A DNA stretch of 64,000 nt from CAYYAQ01 sp964469555 (GCA_964469555.1 CAYYAQ010000005.1:1-64000), one strand, 5' to 3'; shown: positions 26,204 to 35,799, counted from the stretch's first letter. Numbers and translations are program-made. Notes: a model not told the origin generated them from the sequence alone.

Positions 26204-26638
26204 CTACTCGCTCTTGATCTCGATGCGGCGAGTCTTCTCGACCGCGGCCTTCTTGACCGTGATGGTCAGGATGCCGTGCCTGGCTTGTGCGACGACGTCG
26301 TCCGGAGTGACTGGAATCGGGAAGGAAAAGCTCCGGGAGAACTCACCGTAGACTCGCTCGGTGATGTGTCCACGCCTGGTGTCGGCCTCGGACTCCGTGT
26401 TCTTCTTCTTCTCGCCCTTCAGGGTGAGACCCTCGGACGTCACGGTCAACTCCACGTCGCTCACGTCGATGCCCGGTAACTCTGCAGTGATGACGAATGA
26501 CTCATCGGTCTCTCGCACATCCACGCTGGGCACCCAGCACGACGACTTCTTCGCATCGCCCCAGAACTGGTTGAACAGCTCGTCGACGGTTCTCGGAAAC
26601 AGCAGGTCCGCGACGTTGGGCAGTTTGCTCGGCTTCAT
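26204..26638 (-). CDS. Small heat shock protein Hsp20 (alpha-crystallin family)
   Basis: 144 residues. The alpha-crystallin domain runs from about 37 to 135: VPSVDVRETDESFVITAELP, the family motif ELPGIDVSDVELTV, LTLKGEKK, GEFSRSFSFPIPV and GILTITVKKA, followed by a short I-x-I-type tail (RRIEIKSE). An ATP-independent holdase chaperone that keeps unfolding proteins soluble. Good Shine-Dalgarno GAGGAAG before ATG 26638. Divergent from the M48 protease gene across 229 bases. No CIRCE operator was seen. Confidence 0.93.
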   Translation of the reverse strand: MKPSKLPNVADLLFPRTVDELFNQFWGDAKKSSCWVPSVDVRETDESFVITAELPGIDVSDVELTVTSEGLTLKGEKKKNTESEADTRRGHITERVYGEFSRSFSFPIPVTPDDVVAQARHGILTITVKKAAVEKTRRIEIKSE

Positions 26639-26867
26639 CTTTTTTCTTCCTCGTTTGGTTGGTTTGAATCAGGTTCGTGTCCTGAAAGGTTGTCGCCCGC
26701 GTCTAGCCTTGCGGCGGGCATCCATTCAGGCGACTTTTCTACGGAAAGTGCCGAGAACGGGTCCCCCACGCCGGGACACTGCCAAATCGCGTGGGTGCGA
26801 CACGCGAAACTGCCAGATCCGCAGGCTCGACTTGGGGTCCCCACACAGGCGTCGTAAACTCTCGCGG

Positions 26868-27602
26868 ATGAACCGCTACCTACTCGCCCTTGCCCTCGCA
26901 CTCCTATCGTTGTGCATCGGCTGCGACGTCGTCGGTGAGACGGGCAAATACCCCGTCATCACCGGCACGAAGGACGCGCGCATGGTGCAGGACGTCGGCG
27001 AGAGGATCGCGAAGGCCTGCGGTCGCAACTACGCGTGGGAGTTCAAGCTCCTCGACGCACCAAAAGTCGTGAACGCGTTCGCCCTTCCCGGAGGCAAGAT
27101 CGCGATCTACTCCGGGATCCTGAAAGTCACAAAGGACGAACACGGGCTCGCTACGGTGATGGGACACGAGGTTGCCCACGCGACGGCAAGGCACGGCGCC
27201 GAAAGGATGACCGACACGACTATTGCGAAACTCGGATTAGGTGCCGCGGCGCTGGTGCTCGAAGGTTGGGACAAGGAATCCGAGGAAACCAAGGGGATGG
27301 TCATGACTGGCCTCGGCCTCGCCGGTAAGGGCACCCTCCAGAAATTCAGCCGCACCCACGAGAGCGAAGCCGACACCATCGGCCTCGAGTACATGATGCG
27401 TGCCGGCTACGACCCCGAGGCCGCACCCAAGCTCTGGGAACGCATGGCGAAACTCAGCGCGGGAAAGGGACCCGGTATGCTCGAGTCGTTCTTCGCGAGC
27501 CACCCACCATCCCTCGAACGCGCTGCGAAAGCTGATCCCGATTCTGCGGCAGAAGCTCGCCGACGAGAAAACGGGCTCCGCACGGGAGTGATCGGGAACT
27601 GA
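26868..27602 (+). CDS. M48-family metalloprotease lipoprotein (Oma1/LoiP/BepA-like)
   Basis: 244 residues. A lipoprotein signal (LALALALLSLCIGC) is followed by the peptidase M48 core: zinc motif MGHEVAHATARHGAERM (HExxH) and the third-ligand region SRTHESEADTIGLEYMMRAG. It should act in the periplasm on misfolded outer-membrane or membrane proteins. No TPR domain follows, so it is the short LoiP-like form. ATG 26868 gives the lipobox directly; the longer open frame upstream runs antisense to hsp20 and is not used. Confidence 0.9.
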   Translation: MNRYLLALALALLSLCIGCDVVGETGKYPVITGTKDARMVQDVGERIAKACGRNYAWEFKLLDAPKVVNAFALPGGKIAIYSGILKVTKDEHGLATVMGHEVAHATARHGAERMTDTTIAKLGLGAAALVLEGWDKESEETKGMVMTGLGLAGKGTLQKFSRTHESEADTIGLEYMMRAGYDPEAAPKLWERMAKLSAGKGPGMLESFFASHPPSLERAAKADPDSAAEARRRENGLRTGVIGN

Positions 27603-27684
27603 TTCGCGATACTGTTTGTGGGTGTGACGGGCCGTGACCGTCAAACAGCAGAACTAGCACGTAGATGGTGCTCCAAGACACGAA

Positions 27685-29055
27685 ATGACGAATTCCTACC
27701 ACTCCTCGAATCAGCAGGTGTCGACGTGGTTTTTCCTCGCCGTGATGGGGCTGACCGTCCTCACGGCGCTGGGATTCCTGTACCTCGGTCGGCAGCTCGC
27801 ACCGGGTTCGAACCTCCCGAGCACAGAGTTGAAGATACTCAGCCGGGCCTACGACCGGATCGACGAACACTACATCTACGACCTCTCCGAGGAACGGCGG
27901 GCCGAACTGATGCACGCCGCGATCTCCGGGATGGTCCGCAAGCTCGACAAGTATTCCCGCTACTACGCACCGAACAAGAGCGGAGACTACGACGTCGGCA
28001 CCCGCGGCGTGATGGCCGGAATCGGCATCGTCGTCCAGACCGTCGAGGGCCAGGTCGTGCTGCTCTACCCGAGCCCGGGTGGACCAGCTGAGCACGCGGG
28101 ACTCAAGGTCGGCGACATCGTCACTGCCGTCAATGGCACGCCGGTGCACAGTTCGAAGGAGGCGGTCGACGAAATCCGAGGCGAGCTCGACACGGCTGTG
28201 ATCCTGACCATCAAACGCGGTGACGCGAAACACCGCGCCGTGTCCATCCATCGCGGCACGATCGTGATCCCAAGCCTCAAGTGGGCGCGAATTCTCGACA
28301 AGGAAAAGCGCATCGGCTACGTCTACCTCCAGAAGTTCGCCGAGAACAGCGCGACCGAACTCGACCTCTGGCTGCAACAACTGGACGCCGAACTCGGCCA
28401 CCGACTCGACGGGCTCGTGTTCGATCTGCGAAACAACCCCGGCGGACTACTGAACACGTGTCTCGACGTCACGAACCGGTTCCTAAAAAAGGGGAAGATC
28501 GTCACGCTCAAGCGTCGTAACACCAAAGACGTCATCCACAGCGCCGACCCCGCGAAGTGCACGCGGCAAGAACTAGCTCTCGTATTGCTCCTCAACGGGA
28601 ACTCGGCGAGCGCCAGCGAGGTCTTCGCGGGTGCGATGACGGACCACGGACGCGCGCAGCTGGTCGGGACGCGCAGCTACGGCAAGGGAGTGGTTCAGAG
28701 CGTGTTCAGCTGGAACGATAGCAAGGAACGCGTCAAGATCCCGACGTCCTACTACCTCACCCCCGCCGGTCGCAATATCGAGAACACCCTGCGTCCCAAG
28801 AGCGAACGAGGCAAGGGCGGCATCCCGCCGGACCACCTGGTGGACTTCAAGAAACCCATCGACGGGCGAATCGCGATCGCGCGCCTGCAACGCCGTGAGG
28901 TGCCGCGGAAGTACCGCGAAGACGTCGACGCCCTGTGCAAGGCGAACGAGAAGATCAAGATGTACCGACCCCTCGAACCAGACGAGGACGTCCAACTCGC
29001 CGCGGCGCTCGAGCAAGTGCGCGACATGCTGGACGCCAGGAAGAACGGCAAGTGA
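27685..29055 (+). CDS. S41-family C-terminal processing protease (CtpA-like)
   Basis: 456 residues. One N-terminal membrane helix (WFFLAVMGLTVLTALGFLYL), a PDZ domain (about 120-200; GIGIVVQTVEG and AGLKVGDIVTAVNG), then the serine/lysine protease: LDGLVFDLRNNPGGLL, nucleophile serine in NGNSASASEVFAGAM, and lysine in GTRSYGKGVVQS. Tail-specific proteases trim or degrade periplasmic proteins. The stop overlaps the tsaD start (GTGA), beginning a run of plus-strand genes. Confidence 0.93.
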   Translation: MTNSYHSSNQQVSTWFFLAVMGLTVLTALGFLYLGRQLAPGSNLPSTELKILSRAYDRIDEHYIYDLSEERRAELMHAAISGMVRKLDKYSRYYAPNKSGDYDVGTRGVMAGIGIVVQTVEGQVVLLYPSPGGPAEHAGLKVGDIVTAVNGTPVHSSKEAVDEIRGELDTAVILTIKRGDAKHRAVSIHRGTIVIPSLKWARILDKEKRIGYVYLQKFAENSATELDLWLQQLDAELGHRLDGLVFDLRNNPGGLLNTCLDVTNRFLKKGKIVTLKRRNTKDVIHSADPAKCTRQELALVLLLNGNSASASEVFAGAMTDHGRAQLVGTRSYGKGVVQSVFSWNDSKERVKIPTSYYLTPAGRNIENTLRPKSERGKGGIPPDHLVDFKKPIDGRIAIARLQRREVPRKYREDVDALCKANEKIKMYRPLEPDEDVQLAAALEQVRDMLDARKNGK

Positions 29056-30074
29056 CCGACAACCTGGTCCTCGGGATCGAGTCCTCCTGCGACGAGACGG
29101 CGGCGGCCGTCGTCCGCAACGGCACCGAAATCCTGAGCAACGTCGTGCATTCGCAGATCGAATTGCACAGCCGATTCCGCGGCGTCGTGCCGGAGATCGC
29201 CAGCCGTTCGCACACAACCCGGGTACTGCCGATTCTCCTGGGCGCGCTTCGCGAGGCCGAGGTCGCACCCGAGGATCTCACCGCGATCGCCGTGACGAAC
29301 CGTCCTGGGATGATCGGGTGCCTTCTCGTCGGCATCGCCGCGGCCAAGTCTCTGAGCTGGCTGGGCGGGACGCCGCTGATCGGAGTCGACCACATCCTCG
29401 CCCACATCCACGCGGGTTTCATGACACGACCAGACCTCGCGCTGCCCTGCCTCAGTCTCGTCGCGTCCGGCGGCCACTCGGCGCTGTACCACGTGCGGCG
29501 GCCGGGCGATGCCGAACGGGTCGGCAGCACGCGGGATGACGCCGCCGGTGAAGCGTTCGACAAGGGCGCGGCGATCCTCGGGTTGACCTACCCCGGCGGT
29601 CCGTCGATCCAGGCCGCGGCCAAGGACGGTGATCCCGAAGCCGTGAAGTTCCCACGCCCGCTGCTCCACAAGTCTCTCGACTTCTCCTTCAGCGGGGTCA
29701 AGACCGCCCTCCTCTATCACTTGCGCGGCAGCGGCCTGACACGCCCGATGCCCGAACTGAGCCGCGCCGAGGTCTGTGACCTCGCCGCGTCCTACCAGGC
29801 GGCTATCGTCGACTGTCTCGTGACGAAGCTGCGCAGGGCCGCGGAGCAGTTCGGTTCGAAGGCGCTGACGATCGGCGGCGGCGTCGCCCGCAACGAGCTC
29901 CTGCGCGAGCGGATCACTTCCGACCCCGTGCTGTCCGAGCTCGAACAGGTCTTTCCCCCGATGGACCTGTGCTCCGACAACGGGGCGATGGTCGCGGGAC
30001 TGGGCGCCCACCTGTTCGCGACCGGCCAGGTCGACGATCTGCGCCTGGACGCTACGGCGACTGCGCGGCGGTAG
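29052..30074 (+). CDS. tsaD: tRNA N6-adenosine threonylcarbamoyltransferase
   Basis: 340 residues, the usual length for TsaD. GIESSCDETAAAVV at the N-terminus, the metal motif DHILAHIHAG, VASGGHSALYHV, AFDKGAAILGLTYPGGPSIQ and IGGGVARNELLRER are all present. It transfers the threonylcarbamoyl group to A37 of ANN-decoding tRNAs. Start GTG 29052 lies inside the protease stop. Confidence 0.96.
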   Translation: MTDNLVLGIESSCDETAAAVVRNGTEILSNVVHSQIELHSRFRGVVPEIASRSHTTRVLPILLGALREAEVAPEDLTAIAVTNRPGMIGCLLVGIAAAKSLSWLGGTPLIGVDHILAHIHAGFMTRPDLALPCLSLVASGGHSALYHVRRPGDAERVGSTRDDAAGEAFDKGAAILGLTYPGGPSIQAAAKDGDPEAVKFPRPLLHKSLDFSFSGVKTALLYHLRGSGLTRPMPELSRAEVCDLAASYQAAIVDCLVTKLRRAAEQFGSKALTIGGGVARNELLRERITSDPVLSELEQVFPPMDLCSDNGAMVAGLGAHLFATGQVDDLRLDATATARR

Positions 30075-30193
30075 GGCGGACCGTTCCCGCGGAACGCAAC
30101 GGGGGTGCAGAGGTGTCAGACGCCCGATTCGTTGCAGACACTCGTTGCGCCGGGCTCGCGGGGCCATCACGATGGGGCGCGGACGGACGATCG

Positions 30194-30952
30194 ATGAACC
30201 ACGACCTCAGGACGACGCTCAAACAGGTACGGGTCGGTGAGTTGTCGGTCGAGGAAGCGACGCGGCGGCTCTCGCCCAGCGCCGACCTCGGCTTCGCCAA
30301 CGTGGACCTGGGCCGGCAAGAGCGCTGCGGATTCTCCGAGGTCATCTACTGCGCTGGCAAGACGCCCGAACAGGTCGTCGCCATCGCGGCGGAGATCCTC
30401 GAGCGATCGCCCAGGATTCTCCTGACGCGCGCCGACCAGACCCAAGCGGACGCAGTCGCCGCGGCGATCCCGGACGCGGTTTTCCACAATCGTGCCCGCT
30501 GCATCACGGTCGACCCCGAACCCCTCCCCCGAGAGGGCCTTGTGGCCATCATCGCCGCGGGGACAAGTGACCTCCCGGTCGCCGAGGAAGCGAGCGTGAC
30601 CGCCCAGATCATGGGCTGCGACGTCACTACCCACTGGGACGTCGGCGTGGCGGGCCTTCATCGTCTGGTCGAGCGCATCGAGGCCGTGCGCGAAGCGAGG
30701 GTCATCGTGGCGATCGCGGGGATGGAAGGCGCCCTAGCGTCGGTCGTCGGCGGCCTCGTCGATCAACCCGTGATCGCGGTCCCCACCAGCGTCGGCTGCG
30801 GCCTGCACCTCGACGGAATCGTCCCGCTGCTGGCCATGCTCAACTCGTGCGCCGCCGGCGTAGCCGTGGTCAACGTTGACAACGGTTTCGGCGCCGGTTA
30901 TTTCGCTGCACTCATCAACCGGACGAACGCTCCAAACCCCCCGATTTCTTGA
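30194..30952 (+). CDS. larB: Nickel-pincer cofactor biosynthesis protein LarB
   Basis: 252 residues, related to PurE (AIR carboxylase). LGFANVDLGRQERCGFSEVI, VAIIAAGTSDLPVAEEASVT and VGVAGLHRLVERIEAVREAR, with VIVAIAGMEGALASVVGGLV, match LarB, which carboxylates nicotinic acid adenine dinucleotide in the first step to the nickel-pincer nucleotide of lactate racemase-type enzymes. No larC, larE or larA is in the window. The start is ATG 30194; a longer frame exists upstream in the tsaD region but lacks family similarity. It overlaps carA by TTGA. Confidence 0.9.
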   Translation: MNHDLRTTLKQVRVGELSVEEATRRLSPSADLGFANVDLGRQERCGFSEVIYCAGKTPEQVVAIAAEILERSPRILLTRADQTQADAVAAAIPDAVFHNRARCITVDPEPLPREGLVAIIAAGTSDLPVAEEASVTAQIMGCDVTTHWDVGVAGLHRLVERIEAVREARVIVAIAGMEGALASVVGGLVDQPVIAVPTSVGCGLHLDGIVPLLAMLNSCAAGVAVVNVDNGFGAGYFAALINRTNAPNPPIS

Positions 30953-32082
30953 AGCGCACCGAACGCAAACCCGCCCGCCTGATCCTCGAGGACGGCACCT
31001 GCCTCACAGGTCGGTCCTTCGGCGCCACGACCGATTCGATCGGCGAACTCGTCTTCAACACCTCGATCACCGGCTACCAGGAGATCCTGACGGATCCTTC
31101 GTACCGAGGGCAGGCGGTGTTGCTGACCCAACCGCACATCGGCAACTACGGCATCAACAGCGAGGATGAAGAATCCCGCCAGTTATGGCTCTCCGGGTTG
31201 ATCGTGCGGGAGGCCTGCGCCCGCAGCAGCAACTTCCGGTCTGGCGGCGAACTCCAGGACTACCTCATTCAGCACGGCGTCCCGGGAATCGAAGAGGTCG
31301 ACACGCGATTGCTCACGCGGCGCGTACGCGCCGGGGGGTCGATGAAGGTCCTGATCACCGAGGATGTCGACACGGCGACCGAAGAACTGGTGGAGCGCGT
31401 GCGGCAGGCTCCCTCGGTCAGCGACGAGGACCACGTGAAGGCCGTGACCGTCGACAGGGTGCAATCGTGGACACGGGGCTACGAGTCCCCGTTCTCGCCC
31501 CCGCTCCATGCGTCTCAGACTCGCTATTCCGTCGTGGCCTACGACCTCGGCGCGAAGCGCAACATCCTCCGCTCACTCGTGCAATGCGGATTCGACGTCA
31601 CGCTCGTGCCGGCGGACACGCCCGCGGAAGCAGTGCTCGAACGCAAGCCGGACGCGGTCTTCCTCAGCAATGGTCCCGGGGACCCGGCGGTTCTCGACTA
31701 CGCCGAGACGGCCGTCCGCGGCCTCGTCGAGAAGTTGCCGGTATTCGGCATCTGCCTCGGCCACCAGATTCTCTCCCGCGTGTTCGGCGCCGAGACGTTC
31801 AAGATGAAGTTCGGTCACCACGGTGGAAACCAGCCGGTGATGGACCTCACGACGGAGAAGGTCGAAGTCACGGCACAGAATCACTCGTTCGCGGTCGACC
31901 CGACGCGTCTTCCGGATGCCGTCGAGGTGACCCACATCAACCTGAACGACCGGACTGTCGAGGGCATCCGCCACAAGGAACTGCCGGTGTTCTCCGTCCA
32001 GTACCACCCCGAGGCCGCCCCAGGCCCGCACGACGCGCTCTACCTCTTCGAACGGTTCCGCAACCTCATCGAGCAGAGCTAG
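30949..32082 (+). CDS. carA: Carbamoyl-phosphate synthase small subunit
   Basis: 377 residues. The N-terminal domain (RLILEDGTCLTGRSFGATTD, VFNTSITGYQEILTDPSYRG) and a C-terminal class I glutamine amidotransferase with nucleophile cysteine in PVFGICLGHQIL and His/Glu in VQYHPEAAPGPHD. It hydrolyses glutamine to feed ammonia to CarB for arginine and pyrimidine synthesis. The start is TTG 30949, overlapping the larB stop; no ATG is better placed. carB is not in the window. Confidence 0.95.
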   Translation: MKRTERKPARLILEDGTCLTGRSFGATTDSIGELVFNTSITGYQEILTDPSYRGQAVLLTQPHIGNYGINSEDEESRQLWLSGLIVREACARSSNFRSGGELQDYLIQHGVPGIEEVDTRLLTRRVRAGGSMKVLITEDVDTATEELVERVRQAPSVSDEDHVKAVTVDRVQSWTRGYESPFSPPLHASQTRYSVVAYDLGAKRNILRSLVQCGFDVTLVPADTPAEAVLERKPDAVFLSNGPGDPAVLDYAETAVRGLVEKLPVFGICLGHQILSRVFGAETFKMKFGHHGGNQPVMDLTTEKVEVTAQNHSFAVDPTRLPDAVEVTHINLNDRTVEGIRHKELPVFSVQYHPEAAPGPHDALYLFERFRNLIEQS

Positions 32083-32124
32083 CCGGCTTCGAGAACGTCA
32101 CTGGACCGGACAGCCAGCCGACGT

Positions 32125-33696
32125 CTACTTCCGCACCTCTTCCCTCTCGTAGAAATCGACGTAGAAGGGGTTCCACTTGCGCTCCTCGATGGAGAATTCG
32201 TCCATGTCGGAGGAAAGGAGTTCGCGACGCTCGTCTTCTTCCTCGGGGAAGTCGACGGCGAAGACGCGCACACCGCGACGGCGTTCGAGGCGCATGATCG
32301 GGAATAGCCGGGGGTTCTCGTCGCCTTCGAGCCGGATGACGACGCACTTGCGGCGGGTCATCACGAACATCTTGCGCTCCTCGTTGCGCTTGAACAGGCA
32401 CGCCATGTGGATCGAAAACACGTCCGACTCCACGGTCAACATGCTGGTGAACTTCTCCTTCACCTTCGGATCGGCGATGTTGGCGAACTCCGACACGCTC
32501 TCCAGATCGTCGAGACTCGTAAAGATCTGCTTCGGCGGCTCGAGGCCTTCCTCCACGTCGCCTCCGTAGTCCGCGACATCCGTCTCGGCCTCCTCGCCCT
32601 CCTCTTCGGGAGCCTCTTCGTTTCGGTAGCGAAGGATCCCCTCGATCACCGAGTCCGGGATCTGGGCTTCCTTGAACAAGCACCGAAGCACCGCCCGGCT
32701 CGCGGTGTTCACGTTGATCTTGACGCCCTGCCCCTCATTCTTCGGCGCCGCGGCCTCACCGCCGGCCGCGCCCTCGGAACCCTGATTGCCCTGGCCGGCT
32801 CCTCCCTCGTTGGGATTGTTGCGGGCGTTCTTCTCCGGGTCGCCGGGATCGGCGCGGTAGGAGGTGTAGATCGTCAACACCGACTCGAGACCGGGAAGAA
32901 CCTGAATCGGCGGCCCCTCCATGATCAGGTCGAAGAAGATCGTGTCCGTCACTCCGCGCTGCAGCAGGAGCTCGTCGAGATGGAGCGGAATCGTCTTCCG
33001 GTCGTCCTCAGGGTCATCGCTCTTGAGCTTCGGTCGCGGTCGGTTGTCATCATCGCGATTCTGCCCGAGTAGCCACTCCTCGATGGACGTGGCAATCGTC
33101 GTCGCATCCGAGGCGGAGATCTCGAACGACGTGTTCTCTCGCAGCCCGACGATCAAACGTTCCAACTGTTCTTTCGACTCGTCGGCGAAGTCCTGATCGG
33201 GGCTCGCCAGGCTGAGGATGTTGAACTTGCGGTTCTCGTCCTCGACCCAGACGTAGGTCGTCAACTCACCGTCCGAATACGCTGTCGGTTGAAACCACGG
33301 GTCGTTCGAACTGTCGGACGGGGGCTCTTCCTCGCCACCTCCGCCAGGGCCACCTTCACCGCCCGCTCCCGCTCCAGCTCCAGCTCCAGCTCCAGCTCCA
33401 GCTCCAGCTCCACCGAGGGGATTGGCGCCCTCGCCGCCCATACCTTCCATCTCGCCGCCACTCAGGTCGTCCTTGAGCATCTGCTCGACCTCGAGCAGGT
33501 TGTTGCTCAGGTGGTTCTCCATCTTCGTCATCAGGGCGTCGTTCTCACCCGTGATGCTGGCCATGCGCGCGGTGGTGACGAGGTCCCCGACGAGGACGAA
33601 CAGCAGGACGCTGAAGATCACCACGAGGATGAGGGCGATGCCTTCCTCGCCCTGGCGGCGATTCGGCGTGGATCCTGCTGGTTTCGGTTGTGGCAT
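32125..33696 (-). CDS. gspK: Type II secretion minor pseudopilin GspK-like protein
   Basis: 523 residues, longer than classical GspK (about 330). The prepilin-like N-terminus GEEGIALILVVIFSVLLFVL has the G-I cleavage site and hydrophobic spine. The helix-hairpin-helix-like segment INVNTASRAVLRCLFKEAQI and the SAM-like region LILGL-type repeats fit T2SSK. A (GA)-rich linker, encoded by a perfect hexanucleotide repeat, and acidic inserts account for the extra length. It would cap the pseudopilus of the type II secretion machine that uses the secretin encoded next to it. ATG 33696 is chosen because it precedes the prepilin signal. Confidence 0.8.
   Translation of the reverse strand: MPQPKPAGSTPNRRQGEEGIALILVVIFSVLLFVLVGDLVTTARMASITGENDALMTKMENHLSNNLLEVEQMLKDDLSGGEMEGMGGEGANPLGGAGAGAGAGAGAGAGAGGEGGPGGGGEEEPPSDSSNDPWFQPTAYSDGELTTYVWVEDENRKFNILSLASPDQDFADESKEQLERLIVGLRENTSFEISASDATTIATSIEEWLLGQNRDDDNRPRPKLKSDDPEDDRKTIPLHLDELLLQRGVTDTIFFDLIMEGPPIQVLPGLESVLTIYTSYRADPGDPEKNARNNPNEGGAGQGNQGSEGAAGGEAAAPKNEGQGVKINVNTASRAVLRCLFKEAQIPDSVIEGILRYRNEEAPEEEGEEAETDVADYGGDVEEGLEPPKQIFTSLDDLESVSEFANIADPKVKEKFTSMLTVESDVFSIHMACLFKRNEERKMFVMTRRKCVVIRLEGDENPRLFPIMRLERRRGVRVFAVDFPEEEDERRELLSSDMDEFSIEERKWNPFYVDFYEREEVRK
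33371..33412 (-). repeat. Hexanucleotide tandem repeat encoding an Ala-Gly linker
   Basis: Seven perfect copies of GCTCCA (plus strand; TGGAGC on the coding strand), preceded by an imperfect copy. They encode an alternating Gly-Ala run in the GspK-like protein. The unit is a multiple of three, so slippage would change linker length without breaking the frame. Confidence 0.9.
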
Positions 33697-33840
33697 CGCG
33701 TTGGATGTTTGTGGTCCAGGAAGTCCGATGTGCAGATTGTGACGGGATTCTAGGCCAGTTCTTCCCCGTCGTCCGCATTCTGACGAAACAAGGACAGTGT
33801 GACACAACCCCCGGTCAGCAATACGACAAGCGCAGGCCTT

Positions 33841-35292
33841 CTAGCGGGCCAGGACGTCCTCGCTGCCGATGCGGATCCGGGGCGTGATCAAGAACTTCAA
33901 CTCGGTCTCCGAGGTCTGCTCCGTGGTCTGGCGGAACAGGTAGCCCAGGATCGGAATGTCCCCCAGGATCGGGATCTTCGTCTCGTTCTCGAATGACGTC
34001 CGGGAGCGCAGACCGCCGATCATGACGGTCTTGCCGTTTGGAACGTGAACGGACGTGATCGCGCTTCGGGTCGACACGACCGGGGTCGGGACGACCTCCG
34101 TGTCGGCGAAGCCAGTCACGGCGGACACGTCGATATGGATCTCGAGGATCACGGTCTCCGTGCCTGCGATGCTCGGCTTGATCCCCATCGTGATCCCGAC
34201 CGGTCGGAAGGCGACGTCGGTGGACGAATTGACACCGACGATCTTCGCCTTGGGGAAGGGGAAGTCCGTGAACGTAGCGATCGCTGCCGTGCCGCCGTTG
34301 CGGACGACGAGCCTCGGACTGCTGAGAACATCGGCGCGACCCTGGGCCTGCAGCACTTCGAGGGTCGCGTCGAGTTTCCAACCGTCATGGATGCCGCCGA
34401 GATCGAGGAGGCCCCTCGAACTCAGGCCACTTCCGGCGGGCGAACTGAGCGGAAACGCGGACGTGATCGTGCTGACGAGTTTGCCGCCCGAGAGGTTGCT
34501 GAACGCCGAGGGAGGGATCTTCGCACCCCCGGGGCCGCCGCCCCCACCGGTGCCGAACGAGAGGCTGTCCGACGTCGAGAACTCGACGACCTTCACCTCG
34601 ATCTCGACCTGCGGGATGTTCGAGTAGAAGAGATTGAGGGCGTCTTCGAAAGCCGCGAGGTCAGGCGCCTTCGCCGTGACGAGGAGCAGGTCATTGGTCT
34701 CCTCCGTGCCCTTGATCGGCACCATGGGCTTGGTTCCGGGCTTGCCGGTGGCGTACATGACCTGGGGAACGCTCTCGAACCCGGCTACGTAGCTGATCTC
34801 GACCAGATTGTCGCCCAACATCGAGCCCAGGATGCTCGGCGCGCCCTCCTTGCCGCCCAACTTCAACACGTCGGCCGGCTTCAACTCCACGTTGATCAAC
34901 TTCTTGAAGATCGCCCCCGAACCGGTGCTGCTCATGAAGTACCGCTTCGTCACCAGATCACCTCGGATGAGCACCGTCGAGCCAAACTGGTTGCGGATCG
35001 CCGCCTCCATGCGCCGCTTCTTCTCCTGCGGCGTGAGGCCCGGCGGGTCTTGAATGTCCGCGAGCGGATCCGTCGTGCTGCGTGGACCGAGACCCAGGAT
35101 CTTGAAGTTGGCCGGCGTCGCGCCCGACTTGATCTCCCTCCCCTGCGGATCGAACACCCTCGACGTCATCTTGCGGGACCCGGGCTTCCACTTCGGAGTC
35201 GTCACGCAACCGCTGGACGAGACGACGAGAACGGCGACGACCGCCCACGCGCTCATGGCACCGCTGACGCCGCGCCGATCAGTGCGATCCAT
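33841..35292 (-). CDS. Lipoprotein secretin (GspD/PilQ family)
   Basis: 483 residues from ATG 35292 (ATGs at 35322 and 35256 are alternatives; all precede the lipobox VVSSSGC). An N-domain region (LLLVTAKAPDLAAFEDALNL) leads into the secretin core: VEIEVKVVEFSTSDSLSFGT, VLSSPRLVVRNGGTAAI, VHVPNGKTVMIGGLRSR and ILGDIPILGYLFRQTTEQTS, which is the classic closing signature. It forms the outer-membrane channel for type II-like secretion or pili. Being itself lipidated, it may not need a separate pilotin. Shorter than GspD (about 650), so N0/N-domains are reduced. It lies upstream of, and co-directional with, the GspK-like gene. Confidence 0.88.
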   Translation of the reverse strand: MDRTDRRGVSGAMSAWAVVAVLVVSSSGCVTTPKWKPGSRKMTSRVFDPQGREIKSGATPANFKILGLGPRSTTDPLADIQDPPGLTPQEKKRRMEAAIRNQFGSTVLIRGDLVTKRYFMSSTGSGAIFKKLINVELKPADVLKLGGKEGAPSILGSMLGDNLVEISYVAGFESVPQVMYATGKPGTKPMVPIKGTEETNDLLLVTAKAPDLAAFEDALNLFYSNIPQVEIEVKVVEFSTSDSLSFGTGGGGGPGGAKIPPSAFSNLSGGKLVSTITSAFPLSSPAGSGLSSRGLLDLGGIHDGWKLDATLEVLQAQGRADVLSSPRLVVRNGGTAAIATFTDFPFPKAKIVGVNSSTDVAFRPVGITMGIKPSIAGTETVILEIHIDVSAVTGFADTEVVPTPVVSTRSAITSVHVPNGKTVMIGGLRSRTSFENETKIPILGDIPILGYLFRQTTEQTSETELKFLITPRIRIGSEDVLAR

Positions 35293-35409
35293 CCGTACGG
35301 AAAACTCCCGCGATACCTTCATGTCGATGCTATGGAACCGCTTTGGCCCTAGCAGGGGCAGGGTATGCATCGACCTCGAGAGGAACAAGGCAAACGCGTG
35401 GAGAGTGGG

Positions 35410-35799
35410 TCAACGGCCCAATTCGGCGATCACGTCAGAGGTCAGATCGGTGACGGTCAGGCCGCCCGCGTTTGAGATATCGCCCTTTCGCACGACGCAG
35501 TCCCGGCTCCCGGCCTGGGCCACCGTCGCGCACGCAGTCTTGATGCGGCTGTTCATCTCGGAGACGAGCAGGGCGTAGCGGGCCGAGCCCTTCTTCACGC
35601 CATCCGACTTGATCGTCTTCCACTCCGGGGTCGCCTCCTGGACCTTCCTGTAGTTGATGGTGGAAGGCTGGCTGCAGTTTGCCGTGCTGCCAAACAGCAC
35701 GACACAACCCCGCTTCGTCTTGATCTGGGCGATTCCAGCGCTGACCAGCAGCAGGCCGGCCAGCAGGCTCATCGCCATTCTCTTCGTGGTGGTGCTCAT
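35410..35799 (-). CDS. Small secreted protein, possibly OmpH/Skp-like
   Basis: 129 residues. A signal peptide (MAMSLLAGLLLVSAGIAQ) precedes a short domain ending CVVRKGDISNAGGLTVTDLT and SDVIAELG. The 'DLT-DVI-L' ending after a hydrophobic strand recalls OmpH/Skp chaperones, but the long coiled-coil arms are missing and four cysteines are present. It sits 117 bases upstream of the secretin gene, same strand. The OmpH link is an inference. Confidence 0.5.
   Translation of the reverse strand: MSTTTKRMAMSLLAGLLLVSAGIAQIKTKRGCVVLFGSTANCSQPSTINYRKVQEATPEWKTIKSDGVKKGSARYALLVSEMNSRIKTACATVAQAGSRDCVVRKGDISNAGGLTVTDLTSDVIAELGR

Noticed and set aside
26639..26867. GG-N10-GC string (TGGCAG...CGGC) upstream of hsp20, a possible sigma-54 promoter
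   Set aside because: The -12 element is poor (CGGC instead of TTGC), and such matches are expected by chance in GC-rich DNA.
27612..27648. Inverted repeat CTGTTTG / CAAACAG after the M48 protease
   Set aside because: It could be a terminator, but it has internal bulges and no T-tract; too weak to annotate.
27803..27817. GGTTCGAACC, as in a tRNA T-loop
   Set aside because: It lies inside the S41 protease reading frame, and no acceptor, D or anticodon stems surround it.
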